Source: JABDMH01 sp965223215
Lineage (GTDB): Bacteria; Bacteroidota; Bacteroidia; Chitinophagales; Saprospiraceae
Assembly: GCA_965223215.1 (NCBI GenBank)
Contig: CBDCVZ010000010.1
Coordinates: forward strand, 1,798,001-1,862,000
Direction: 5' to 3'
DNA: 64,000 bases
The translations under genes and the position numbers were made by a program. This document shows positions 17,279 through 26,245 of the stretch, in pieces (positions within the stretch are counted from its first letter, which is position 1; each line of letters starts with the position of its first letter). A model generated the notes under the pieces. The model searched no databases. It had not been told where the DNA came from and saw only the letters and a list, made by a program, of their open reading frames with translations.

Positions 17279-18040
17279 ATGCTAGTACTACTGTCGCCGG
17301 CAAAGTCACTTGACTTTCAACCCCTCAAAGATATTCCCCGCACCCAAGCAAGATTAAAAAAGGATGCGCAGGAGCTGGTTGAGGTCATGCGACCTAAGAA
17401 ACCCAACGATCTCAAAAAACTAATGTCCATCAGCGATAAATTGGCTGATCTAAATGTGGCCAGATTTCAAGCATTTAAGAAATCACACGCTGGCAATCAT
17501 GCCAAACAAGCTATGTACGCCTTTACGGGTGACGTATATGTCGGATTAGATGCAAATAGTTTCACCAAATCACAAGTAGACTTTGCGCAGAGGCACTTGC
17601 GAATTCTTTCTGGCTTATATGGATTACTGCGACCGCTCGATGTGATTCAACCTTACCGACTAGAGATGGGTACCAAGCTAAAAACGGCCAGAGGAGATAA
17701 ACTCTACGATTTTTGGGGTGATACAATCTCCAACCTAATCAATAAGGATCTGAAGCAATTGGGTAGCAAACTCGTATTGAATCTTGCATCTCAGGAGTAC
17801 CTCAAGGCAGTGAGTCGCAATGCGATCAAGGCTCAAATTATTGACGTTAATTTTAAGGAACTGAGAGATGGCAAGTTGAAATTCATCTCGTTCAGTGCCA
17901 AAAAGGCACGAGGCCTTCTCTCTCAATACATCGTTAAGAATAAGGTAACCACGATGGAGCAGGTAAAGGGCTTCAACTATGAGGGATATGCTTACCATGC
18001 CGATGCTTCCACCGATGATCAGCTTTTGTTTACCCGTTGA
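17279..18040 (+). CDS. yaaA: YaaA family peroxide-stress protein (DUF328)
   Basis: YaaA lowers intracellular free iron in hydrogen peroxide stressed E. coli and binds DNA. From ATG at 17279 the protein has 253 residues, the normal length, and starts with the family signature MLVLLSPAKSLDF. Other conserved parts are AMYAFTGDVYVGLDA (near residue 78), RILSGLYGLLRPLDVIQPYRLEMGT (residues 105-129, split here) and NLASQEYLKAV near 165. The frame is open to 17195, but that start lies inside the preceding terminator. The next gene starts 36 bp downstream in the same frame. Confidence 0.93.
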   Translation: MLVLLSPAKSLDFQPLKDIPRTQARLKKDAQELVEVMRPKKPNDLKKLMSISDKLADLNVARFQAFKKSHAGNHAKQAMYAFTGDVYVGLDANSFTKSQVDFAQRHLRILSGLYGLLRPLDVIQPYRLEMGTKLKTARGDKLYDFWGDTISNLINKDLKQLGSKLVLNLASQEYLKAVSRNAIKAQIIDVNFKELRDGKLKFISFSAKKARGLLSQYIVKNKVTTMEQVKGFNYEGYAYHADASTDDQLLFTR

Positions 18041-18076
18041 CCGCACCGAAAATTTGCGCCTGGCAGTAACCAAAAG

Positions 18077-18769
18077 TTGTCACCATTGACCTTACCTGGC
18101 CCCTATCAAGCCTGTATCTTTGATCTAGATGGAGTGATCGTAGACACTGCCAAATACCACTATTTAGCATGGAAGCAACTGGCCAGGCAATTCGCCTATG
18201 ATTTCACTCCCGCTGACAACGAGCAGTTGAAGGGAGTCAGCCGGACTCAGTCTCTAGAGCATATTTTGAAACTAGCAGGTCTCTCGCGAACGAACCCGGA
18301 GAAGGAAGCGCTCTGCCAGCAAAAGAACAAGTGGTACTTAGATTTTGTGCAAGATATGACACCAGCCGAAATCTTGCCTGGCTCGGTGGAACTCATCCAA
18401 GAACTTCGCTCCGTTGGCATTAAGGTTGGGCTCGGAAGTGCGAGTAAGAATGCTCCTCTCATCCTAGACACTTTGGGTATCACACCATTGTTTGACTGTG
18501 TAATGGATGGAAACAAAGTTCAAAAAGCAAAGCCAAATCCTGAAGTATTCTTGAGAGCAGCTCAAGAGCTCCAGGTTCCTCCCGAGCGGTGCATAGTATT
18601 TGAAGATGCTCAAAAGGGAATTCAAGCAGCAAAAGAAGCCGGAATGCTAGGCATAGGAATTGGTGATCCAACTTACTTGAGCGAGGCCGATTACGTGATG
18701 CCTAATTTTGAGAATTTTACCATGGCAGATTTATCATTGATCCATCAGCAGTATTGTCAAGGCTCATGA
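18077..18769 (+). CDS. pgmB: Beta-phosphoglucomutase (HAD superfamily)
   Basis: Converts beta-glucose-1-phosphate to glucose-6-phosphate, taking the product of inverting GH65 disaccharide phosphorylases. The 230 residues show HAD motif I ACIFDLDGVIVDTAKYHY (near residue 12), motif II GSASKNAP (near 120), motif III KPNPEVF (near 151) and motif IV VFEDAQKGIQAA (near 173). No ATG precedes motif I, so the start is TTG at 18077 or 18086. The stop overlaps the ATG of the GH65 gene (ATGA), coupling the two steps of maltose phosphorolysis. Confidence 0.93.
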   Translation: MSPLTLPGPYQACIFDLDGVIVDTAKYHYLAWKQLARQFAYDFTPADNEQLKGVSRTQSLEHILKLAGLSRTNPEKEALCQQKNKWYLDFVQDMTPAEILPGSVELIQELRSVGIKVGLGSASKNAPLILDTLGITPLFDCVMDGNKVQKAKPNPEVFLRAAQELQVPPERCIVFEDAQKGIQAAKEAGMLGIGIGDPTYLSEADYVMPNFENFTMADLSLIHQQYCQGS

Positions 18770-21081
18770 AGAATTATATCCAGCACCATCCGTGGCAGAT
18801 CATTGAAGCGTCATTTGACCCCAATCTCCACCAAATTTCCGAAAGCTTATTTAGCATCGGCAATGGCCGGATGGGACAAAGAGCAAATTTTGCCGAAACC
18901 TATAGTGGTAAGCATCTGGCGGGGACTTATTTGGCCGGTATTTATTATCCCGATAAAACGCGGGTAGGATGGTGGAAAAATGGATATCCGGAGTATTTTG
19001 CTAAAGTACTTAATGCACCCAATTGGCTAGGCTTAACGATTTCGATTGATGATCAGCGGGTCGACATGGCCAAGTGGAAAATCGATTCTTTCTCACGTAT
19101 TCTAAATATGGAAGAAGGAATTTTAGAGAGGAGATCGATTCTTAAAAATGAAAGAGGAGTCGAAGTCGAAATCAGCAGTCGAAGATTTTATCATGAGATA
19201 AATAAAGACTTGGCCCTCCTAGAATATTCTATTAAAGTTTTAAAAGGGTCTCCCAAAATTGAATTCGCCAGTGCCATCGACGGCGATGTATACAACGAAG
19301 ATTCAAATTACGGCGAACAGTTTTGGGAAAATTACCAAACACAATCCTTCGGTGAGATCGGTACTTTAAGTGCATCAACTAAGAAAACACAATTTCGAGT
19401 ACAGTATGCCATGAAAAATCATTTGACCTGCAATCAAGTTGAGGTCACAAGATTTCAAATGCAGTTGGATCAAAAGGCCGTCACACAAAAATGGTATGTG
19501 GACGGTCAGCCCGGTGATATTGTCAAACTGCAAAAATTTGTTTGCATCACCAGTAATTTCTATTACCAGGAGCATGAACTAATATCCGTTTGCAGAGACC
19601 AACTGAAGCTTGCTGTTGAGCGTGGATTTCAAACCCTATTCAATGAACATCGAAAAGCCTGGTCTCAGAAATGGTCCAAGAGTGATGTCTGCATCGAGGG
19701 AGATATTGGTGCTCAACAGGGAATCAGGTTCAACATATTTCAGCTATTGCAAACCTATAGTGGTGACGATCCGCGCCTTAACATTGGCCCTAAGGGTTTC
19801 ACGGGTGAAAAGTATGGCGGAAGCACCTATTGGGATACGGAGGCATATTGTCTACCCTTTTATCTGGCAACCTGTCCACCAGCGGTACCTCGAAACCTGC
19901 TAAAATATCGATACAATCATCTGGCAAAGGCCATTGAAAATGCGACCCTTTTGGGGTTTAGCGATGGAGCGGCTCTCTATCCGATGGTGACCATGACAGG
20001 AGAGGAATGCCACAATGAGTGGGAAATTACCTTCGAAGAAATTCACCGCAACGGAGCTATTGCCTATGCCATCTATGACTATATAAACTACACAGGCGAT
20101 GTGAGTTATTTATGGGATGGAGGTTTGGAAGTACTGGTGGGAATTGCTCGTTTTTGGAGACAGAGATTTCATTTCTCTGAACCTAAACAACAATTTGTCA
20201 TGCATGGTGTGACAGGACCGAATGAATATGAAAACAATGTCAATAATAATTGGTACTCTAATTATATCGCTCGCTGGTGTCTACGCTATGCTGCTGAAAA
20301 AGCCGAAAAAATGATCTTTGGGAAGGAGAGAGCGCTCCCCGTAGAACTCCAGAAATTGTCGGTCACCCTGGATGAAATCCACGGATGGACATCACTCGCA
20401 AATAATATATTCCTGCCTGAAGATGAAGAACGTAATATTTTTTTGCAACAAGAAGGTTTTCTAGATAAGGAAATAAAGTCAGTAGATCACATTCCCGAGA
20501 ACCAGAGACCGATTAATCAACACTGGAGTTGGGATAGGATTTTACGCTCATGTTATATTAAACAGGCAGACGTTTTGCAGGGACTTTATTTCTTTGAACA
20601 AGATTTTACGACTCAGACCATTGCCTCCAATTTCAACTTTTATGAGCCACTCACCGTGCACGAATCGTCCCTATCTCCATGCGTACATGCCATTCTAGCC
20701 TGCACGATTAAAAAGTATGATAAAGCTTATGAAATGTACTTGAGAACAGCACGTCTTGACCTCGATGACTATAATAACGACACGGAAGATGGATGTCATA
20801 TCACCAGCATGGCTGGCACTTGGCTTGCCATCGTAAAGGGATTTTCCGGACTCCGGGTAAGAGATGATACCTTGTCACTACACCCATACTGTCCGAAAAA
20901 ATGGAGCAGTTTTCAGTATCACTTCAAGTTTCGCGACCGTGACCTCGAAATAAAAATCACCCAGGATGAAGTTCGCATATTTAATACAGGCAAAAAATTA
21001 GACATTATGGTTTATGACCAAGGAGTGCATCTACCCGAAGCCGGAGTTGCCACCATTAAAGGAAATTATAACTCGCTCTGA
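18766..21081 (+). CDS. GH65 glycoside phosphorylase, probably maltose phosphorylase
   Basis: Inverting phosphorylase that would split an alpha-glucoside such as maltose with phosphate into glucose and beta-glucose-1-phosphate. The ATG at 18766 gives 771 residues, the usual length for maltose/trehalose/kojibiose phosphorylases. YWDTEAYCLPFYL lies near residue 354 and the motif with the general acid, TGPNEYENN, places that glutamate at residue 487. A C-terminal beta domain follows. Overlap with pgmB and contact with the GH13 gene (TGATG) indicate one operon. Maltose is the likeliest substrate from the neighbours, but trehalose or kojibiose cannot be excluded. The lack of a signal peptide puts it in the cytoplasm. 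Confidence 0.9.
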   Translation: MKNYIQHHPWQIIEASFDPNLHQISESLFSIGNGRMGQRANFAETYSGKHLAGTYLAGIYYPDKTRVGWWKNGYPEYFAKVLNAPNWLGLTISIDDQRVDMAKWKIDSFSRILNMEEGILERRSILKNERGVEVEISSRRFYHEINKDLALLEYSIKVLKGSPKIEFASAIDGDVYNEDSNYGEQFWENYQTQSFGEIGTLSASTKKTQFRVQYAMKNHLTCNQVEVTRFQMQLDQKAVTQKWYVDGQPGDIVKLQKFVCITSNFYYQEHELISVCRDQLKLAVERGFQTLFNEHRKAWSQKWSKSDVCIEGDIGAQQGIRFNIFQLLQTYSGDDPRLNIGPKGFTGEKYGGSTYWDTEAYCLPFYLATCPPAVPRNLLKYRYNHLAKAIENATLLGFSDGAALYPMVTMTGEECHNEWEITFEEIHRNGAIAYAIYDYINYTGDVSYLWDGGLEVLVGIARFWRQRFHFSEPKQQFVMHGVTGPNEYENNVNNNWYSNYIARWCLRYAAEKAEKMIFGKERALPVELQKLSVTLDEIHGWTSLANNIFLPEDEERNIFLQQEGFLDKEIKSVDHIPENQRPINQHWSWDRILRSCYIKQADVLQGLYFFEQDFTTQTIASNFNFYEPLTVHESSLSPCVHAILACTIKKYDKAYEMYLRTARLDLDDYNNDTEDGCHITSMAGTWLAIVKGFSGLRVRDDTLSLHPYCPKKWSSFQYHFKFRDRDLEIKITQDEVRIFNTGKKLDIMVYDQGVHLPEAGVATIKGNYNSL

Positions 21082-22484
21082 TGAACCGTATTTATAAGGT
21101 ATTCTTCGTGACCATCACCTTCTTTTCTTGCCAAAACAATCCTAGTGCAACCGCTCCATCCGCCGTTGAGCGCAAGATTTTTCATGTCCGTAAAATGAAT
21201 ACTCCAACATGGTCTCGGAGCGCCAGCATGTATGAAGTGAATGTTAGACATTTTTCGAAGGAGGGTACTTTCAAAGCCCTTCAGGAAGATCTACCCAGAA
21301 TCCGGGATTTAGGAATTAGTACCATCTGCCTACTTCCAATCTATCCAATCGGCCTTGATAAACGCAAAGGAACACTGGGTAATCCTCATTCGATCGCGGA
21401 CTTCACCAAGGTAAACCCTGAGCTGGGTTCATTTGAAGATCTGAAGTCATTGGTGGCCGAAATTCACCGCTTGCACATGCATGTAATTATGGATTGGATT
21501 TCGAACCATACCGCCTGGGATCATACTTGGGTCAATACCCATCCGGAATGGTATGTACAGGACGGAGGCAACATTGTTTCACCTAAGGATGGTACTGAGG
21601 AGCTGGGTTTCTATGAGGATGTGGCCGAGTTGAATTTCGAGGTAGAAGCAATGCGACACACCATGATTGAGTCGATGAAATTTTGGTTGCGGGCGATTGA
21701 TGTAGACGGCTTTAGATGTCAGACCGCCCATCTTGTGCCCAATGATTATTGGACCGAGGTACGTCCTGCATTGGAGACCATCAAGCCAGTGCTCATGATT
21801 GCAAATTCGGTCGGCGAGGCCAATCATTTTGAGACCTGCTTTCAGGCCACCAGCGGATTAGAGTTGTACCGTCTAGTCAATGCCATTGCACAGCAGAATG
21901 CTGATGGCAATGACATTGCGAAATTGCTGACGACCCACCGTGCCAACAACCCACAGGGATATTATCACTTCAACTTCACAAGTACTTCATTGGAAAATGC
22001 ACTGCGGGGAAGTGCAAGTGAACGATTGGGAGCAGCACATAAGGCCTTGACGGTCATTGCCATGACGCATGAAGGCATGCCACTGATTTTAAACGGTCAG
22101 GAGTATGGCTTCAATCGATCACTCAGTCTCTACGATAAAGATCAAATCACGAGAAATGAGTCGTCGGATTTTATCGATTTCTACAAGAGACTCATATTCC
22201 TCAAAAAACACAACAAAGCCTTATGGAATGGTACTGCAGGTGGTGCACTCCACCAACTGAATGATGATCCTCAGGTTTATGCTTATCTACGAACCCATGA
22301 GGAAAACACGGTGGTGACGCTCGTGAACTGCAGTGATCAGCCAGTGAAAACGAGCATCAATCGGGATCTACGATCTTTGACAGAATTGTTTACGGGAAAG
22401 GATTATCACCTTAAAAATGGGTCAGAAATTTCATTACAGCCCTGGGAATACCTCGTGCTATCCAATCCATCGATTATTTTATAG
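21081..22484 (+). CDS. GH13 alpha-amylase-like lipoprotein with all catalytic residues replaced
   Basis: 467 residues with a probable lipoprotein signal (MNRIYKVFFVTITFFSC, Cys 17) and a GH13 barrel starting at about residue 43. Region I is kept (MDWISNHTAW, Asp138, Asn142, His143). Region II reads VDGFRCQTAHLVP, with Gln214 where the nucleophile Asp is expected. Region III reads KPVLMIANSVGE, with Asn242 in place of the acid/base Glu. Region IV, normally NHDEN before the SERLG-like segment, reads TSLEN (302-306), losing His and the stabilising Asp. The reading frame is intact. Probably a non-hydrolytic glucan-binding protein at the cell surface or periplasm, derived from a maltodextrin amylase; it belongs to the pgmB-GH65 operon. 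Confidence 0.85.
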   Translation: MNRIYKVFFVTITFFSCQNNPSATAPSAVERKIFHVRKMNTPTWSRSASMYEVNVRHFSKEGTFKALQEDLPRIRDLGISTICLLPIYPIGLDKRKGTLGNPHSIADFTKVNPELGSFEDLKSLVAEIHRLHMHVIMDWISNHTAWDHTWVNTHPEWYVQDGGNIVSPKDGTEELGFYEDVAELNFEVEAMRHTMIESMKFWLRAIDVDGFRCQTAHLVPNDYWTEVRPALETIKPVLMIANSVGEANHFETCFQATSGLELYRLVNAIAQQNADGNDIAKLLTTHRANNPQGYYHFNFTSTSLENALRGSASERLGAAHKALTVIAMTHEGMPLILNGQEYGFNRSLSLYDKDQITRNESSDFIDFYKRLIFLKKHNKALWNGTAGGALHQLNDDPQVYAYLRTHEENTVVTLVNCSDQPVKTSINRDLRSLTELFTGKDYHLKNGSEISLQPWEYLVLSNPSIIL

Positions 22485-22522
22485 GTCAATTTTAATAGCT
22501 TTACTTAAAACACGGTACTCAA

Positions 22523-24919
22523 GTGATCAAATCAGTTTATGTAGCAACGGCCTTGGCCTTGGCCTACCTTGTTTTTCTGAACTATCCCATCAACACAGGT
22601 TCTGCATCCCTACCTCCGCTCGGTCCGTTCTTTAACCCTTTTTCGGGGTTTTGGCAAAATGCTGATCCAATTGATCAAAGCACAGATCAAAATACTACCC
22701 TGAGTACCCTAAAAGATGTTGTTGAGATCGCTTTTGACGATAGGGCCGTTCCGCATGTATTTGCCAAAAATCAGGCAGACCTGGCCATGACACAAGGATA
22801 CCTTCATGCGAGAGATCGGCTTTGGCAAATGGATTTGACAGCCAGGCAGGCAGCAGGTAGATTGGCAGAAGTATTTGGAGAAAGAGTAGTCGAGATAGAT
22901 CGCAGAAATCGGAACCTTGGTATGGCTGTTTCGGCGAGAAGGTATGCGGAAGAATGGAAGAAATGCCCTGACGTAGAGATTTTGACCTCCTATGTCAAGG
23001 GCGTGAATGCCTACATCACTGATTTAAAGGCAAAGGACCATCCACTCGAGTTCAAGCTTTTCAATTATCAACCCGAACTCTGGTCTATCGAAAAGGCAGC
23101 TTTGGTAATGATGTCAATGAACCTGGTACTATGCGGCCGCAATGAAGATATTCAACACACCAATAGTTTGGCCAGGTTAGGTCGTGAACGATATGAATAT
23201 CTCTTCCCGGAATGGAATCCCAAACAATCACCGATCATACCTTCAAGTAAGGATTGGCATTTTACGGTGAATCGCGACACCATGGAGCCAGCCATTTTGG
23301 GCGCAGAATCGGTTTTGGAGCAACCATCGGAAGAGGGTATTGGAAGTAATAACTGGGCCATTCACGGTAGTCGAACAGTCACCGGCCGTCCAATTCTTTG
23401 CAATGATCCACACCTTCAGTTGACCCTACCCTCTATCTGGTATGAAATGCAGTTAACCTCCCCAGAGCAAAACGTATATGGAGTGACCTTTCCTGGCATT
23501 CCCCATATTATTATTGGCTTTAATAAAAATATCGCTTGGGGGCAGACCAACGTGGGAATGGATGTCAGTGATTTATACAAAATAAAATGGCTCGATCCAG
23601 ACAAGAAGTACTACGAATTGGATGGTGAAAGAATGGCGGTCCATGAAGAAATAGAATACATTAAAGTCAAGGATGGAGTGGCTATAACCGATACCATCAA
23701 ATACACATATTGGGGTCCGGTGATGCGTGAAAAAGATAAGGTCCTGGCTTTGCACTGGTTGCCAAATGTGACCACTGATGGATGTGCATTCAACACATTT
23801 TCAAAACTCAATGCAGGAGAAAATTTTGATGAATACCTGGAGGCACTGGCCCATTTCAACAGTCCACCTCAGAATTATGTATTTGCCTCCGTGAGTGGCG
23901 ATATTGCACTGAAGGTCCAGGGAAAATTGCCGATTAAAGCTGTCAACCAGGGAAAATTTATTTTGGATGGCAGCAAGAAATCCAGTGGCTGGGGTGGATA
24001 CATCGAGCACCTTAAGACTCCTATGATAAAAAATCCGGAGCGCGGTTTTGTTTCTAGTGCAAATCAACATTCGACCGATCCCACTTACCCATATTTTTAT
24101 CATGGTTACTTCGAAGACTATCGAAGCAGATCCCTTAATAATCAACTTGACAGTCTGGGCAAGGCTGATGTAGAATCAATGATGGACCTGCAATTGAGTA
24201 CCTATAGTCAATATGCTGCAGATCTCTGTCCGCTGCTGCTCCATCTTCTCGATACCTCTAGTCTTTCTCCCATGCAGCAGAATCTGTATCAATCGCTGAG
24301 CCATTGGGATTTTCGATATGACGCGACCACCAGTTCTGCCGTTGGATTCTCCCTCTGGGCTGATGAATTTTACCAGAAAACATGGGATGAATTTCTCGAC
24401 ACCACCCAGGAATTCAAGTGGCCGGAATCATGGCGAACCATTCAGTTGTTGGAAGAAGATCCATATGATCCCAGCTTCGATATAATTGGAACAGATCTAG
24501 TTGAGACAGGTCTCGATCTGGCACGTCAAACCTTTGCAACAGCTGCCCTGAAATTTGATAGCCTGAAACAGGAAAACCCCGCTCTTGCCTGGCAAGACCA
24601 CCGAAGTCTTTCCATTCCACATCTCAGTCGACTACCAGCCTTTTCAGAAGAAGGAGTAAAGACCGGAGGCACCTCCAGTGCACTCAATGCTGTATCGCCG
24701 AGAAATGCTCCATCATGGCGCATGATTGTAGCGCTTGGTGAGCGGGTGCAAGCCTGGGGTGTCTTTCCTGGGGGAGCTTCTGGAAATCCTGGTAGCCCAT
24801 ACTACAAAACTGGGATCAAGGCCTGGGCGGAGGGATCCTATTTCGAACTAAGGTTTTTGGACGATGTGAGTGAGCTTGCTCTCGACAACCTCTTATTCAA
24901 GCAAACTCTGGTGCCATGA
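22523..24919 (+). CDS. Penicillin acylase family N-terminal-nucleophile hydrolase
   Basis: 798 residues of the penicillin G acylase / acyl-homoserine-lactone acylase family. Such precursors enter the periplasm and cleave themselves; the new N-terminal serine is the nucleophile. The motif GIGSNNWAIHGSRT puts that Ser at residue 275. Other family parts are GYLHARDRLWQMDL in the alpha chain (near residue 88), NDPHLQLTLPSIWYEM (near 293) and GGTSSALNAVSPRNAPSWRM near the end (from about 715). An N-terminal hydrophobic segment (about 4-20) serves for export. The start codon is GTG. The substrate is unknown. It lies 38 bp after the GH13 gene and overlaps the next gene by 4 bp. Confidence 0.9.
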   Translation: MIKSVYVATALALAYLVFLNYPINTGSASLPPLGPFFNPFSGFWQNADPIDQSTDQNTTLSTLKDVVEIAFDDRAVPHVFAKNQADLAMTQGYLHARDRLWQMDLTARQAAGRLAEVFGERVVEIDRRNRNLGMAVSARRYAEEWKKCPDVEILTSYVKGVNAYITDLKAKDHPLEFKLFNYQPELWSIEKAALVMMSMNLVLCGRNEDIQHTNSLARLGRERYEYLFPEWNPKQSPIIPSSKDWHFTVNRDTMEPAILGAESVLEQPSEEGIGSNNWAIHGSRTVTGRPILCNDPHLQLTLPSIWYEMQLTSPEQNVYGVTFPGIPHIIIGFNKNIAWGQTNVGMDVSDLYKIKWLDPDKKYYELDGERMAVHEEIEYIKVKDGVAITDTIKYTYWGPVMREKDKVLALHWLPNVTTDGCAFNTFSKLNAGENFDEYLEALAHFNSPPQNYVFASVSGDIALKVQGKLPIKAVNQGKFILDGSKKSSGWGGYIEHLKTPMIKNPERGFVSSANQHSTDPTYPYFYHGYFEDYRSRSLNNQLDSLGKADVESMMDLQLSTYSQYAADLCPLLLHLLDTSSLSPMQQNLYQSLSHWDFRYDATTSSAVGFSLWADEFYQKTWDEFLDTTQEFKWPESWRTIQLLEEDPYDPSFDIIGTDLVETGLDLARQTFATAALKFDSLKQENPALAWQDHRSLSIPHLSRLPAFSEEGVKTGGTSSALNAVSPRNAPSWRMIVALGERVQAWGVFPGGASGNPGSPYYKTGIKAWAEGSYFELRFLDDVSELALDNLLFKQTLVP

Positions 24920-25260
24920 AAAAAAACGTCCTCATATTGCTGATGGTGATATCGGCTCTACTCATTGCTTCCTGGTTCCATTGGTTGATCGGTTACTTTG
25001 TGCTAGCCGTCATTTTGGGCGCATCGGCCTTACCACCGGGTCGGTCGGCGCTGATCGGGTTCATCGCCGCATTTCTGGTTTGGGCAGGATCCGCACTTTA
25101 TCTTTCGGTCCTCAACGGTCATTTGCTGGCCGAACAGGTGGGAAGTTTACTCGGTGGTATATCTCCGATCCCGTTGTGTCTTCTGAGTGGATTAATTGGT
25201 GGTGTTGGAGCTGGACTAATCGGTTGGTCCATTGCGCACCTGGTTCTGCTCTGGAAGTAG
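24916..25260 (+). CDS. Small hydrophobic membrane protein, unknown
   Basis: 114 residues with about four membrane helices (about 5-35, 45-65, 78-112) and little else. It overlaps the acylase gene by 4 bp (ATGA), so it is translated with it. No motif is recognised. It could be an accessory membrane protein of the operon. Confidence 0.7.
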   Translation: MKKNVLILLMVISALLIASWFHWLIGYFVLAVILGASALPPGRSALIGFIAAFLVWAGSALYLSVLNGHLLAEQVGSLLGGISPIPLCLLSGLIGGVGAGLIGWSIAHLVLLWK

Positions 25261-25351
25261 CTGGATTTGGTCTAATATTTTGGCTTTAGATGAACAATTC
25301 CAGCATCTGCGATCGTTTATTAAGTAATTTGTACAGATAAATCGAACAAGA

Positions 25352-25735
25352 TTGGTAGACGAAGATCGATATCAAAGGGCCCAAAAAAAAGTGGCCAGAA
25401 TGAAGCGCTTTTACAAGCATCTTAGTACCTGGATGTTTACAAGTATTTTCCTGCTGGTACTCTTTCTCTTTCTCCGGGTCCCGCCCTTCGTCACCTTAAT
25501 CGTCGTTGGAAGTTGGGGAATGGCAGTTGCTGCGGAGGCCATTGATGTGTTTGGATTTCCGGGTATTGGTCGAGATTGGGAGGAACGGAAAATTCAGGAG
25601 GAGTTGGATCGGATGAATCCTTCGGACAATGTATTTCCCATGGAAGATGCGGAGGGACTGGAGCTCGATGACCAACTAGATCTCGAAGAATTGAAAGAAG
25701 TCAAAAAAAATTGGCGAGATTCAGATTTGGTCTAA
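25352..25735 (+). CDS. 2TM domain protein
   Basis: 127 residues. The segment YQRAQKKVARMKRFYKHLSTWMF followed by two helices (to about residue 62), with IDVFGFPGIGRDWEERKIQEEL after them, matches the 2TM domain common in Bacteroidota, which in other proteins sits next to histidine kinases or LytTR regulators. The C-terminus is acidic. The start must be TTG at 25352: an in-frame stop lies just upstream, and the first ATG (codon 17) would cut into the domain. The role is unknown. Confidence 0.75.
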   Translation: MVDEDRYQRAQKKVARMKRFYKHLSTWMFTSIFLLVLFLFLRVPPFVTLIVVGSWGMAVAAEAIDVFGFPGIGRDWEERKIQEELDRMNPSDNVFPMEDAEGLELDDQLDLEELKEVKKNWRDSDLV

Positions 25736-26245
25736 ACTGTGCCCCGTTGAAGGCACTCTTGATTCCGCTTTGCACGTCTAGATCATTCAAGCTGCAATCA
25801 TAGCGTTACTGATATGTCTACGAAGGCTCTGGTTTACATGTGTTTATGTAACTTGACCATCGATCAGTCCAGCTCCGGAGAGGTCATTTTTCTTTTCTGG
25901 CGCTAGTTTTCAAAGACTGAATTTGGCACAAAGAGATCGAAGTGTAGCAGGTATGTATTGGCATTTTTCATCATATTTTTACACCAGTTTCAGTAATTTA
26001 CCTATATTTAGATTTCACTGAGTGAGGAGGGGAAAGTTGTAAATCAAGCCTTCAAAGTTAGAAAGAGGCCATCCCGAAAAAGAGTAAATGACTCTCCCCT
26101 TTCTCACTTTTCTCTTTTTGAAGGAGAGATTGTTCAATTTTCACCGAGGTATGATATGGAATATTTGGCTAGTGGACTAACCATGAGGCGCAGAGTTTCT
26201 ATACATCGAATAGGTTTGCTGATCGATCCTATTTGAAGTTTAAAT
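25736..26245. other. 510-bp region without a recognisable gene
   Basis: No convincing ORF or RNA gene. It contains small dyads, such as AGAGT/ACTCT at 26081-26096, and purine/pyrimidine-rich blocks between 26020 and 26130 that are partly complementary (GAGGGGAAAG and CTCCCCTTTC), so a long hairpin in the leader of the channel gene is possible but not convincing. Confidence 0.35.

Noticed and set aside
22841..22860. Partial match to the 20-bp palindrome (CCAGGCAGGCAGCAGG) in the acylase gene
   Set aside because: Only one half matches, and it encodes the ordinary family sequence TARQAAGRLAE at an expected place.
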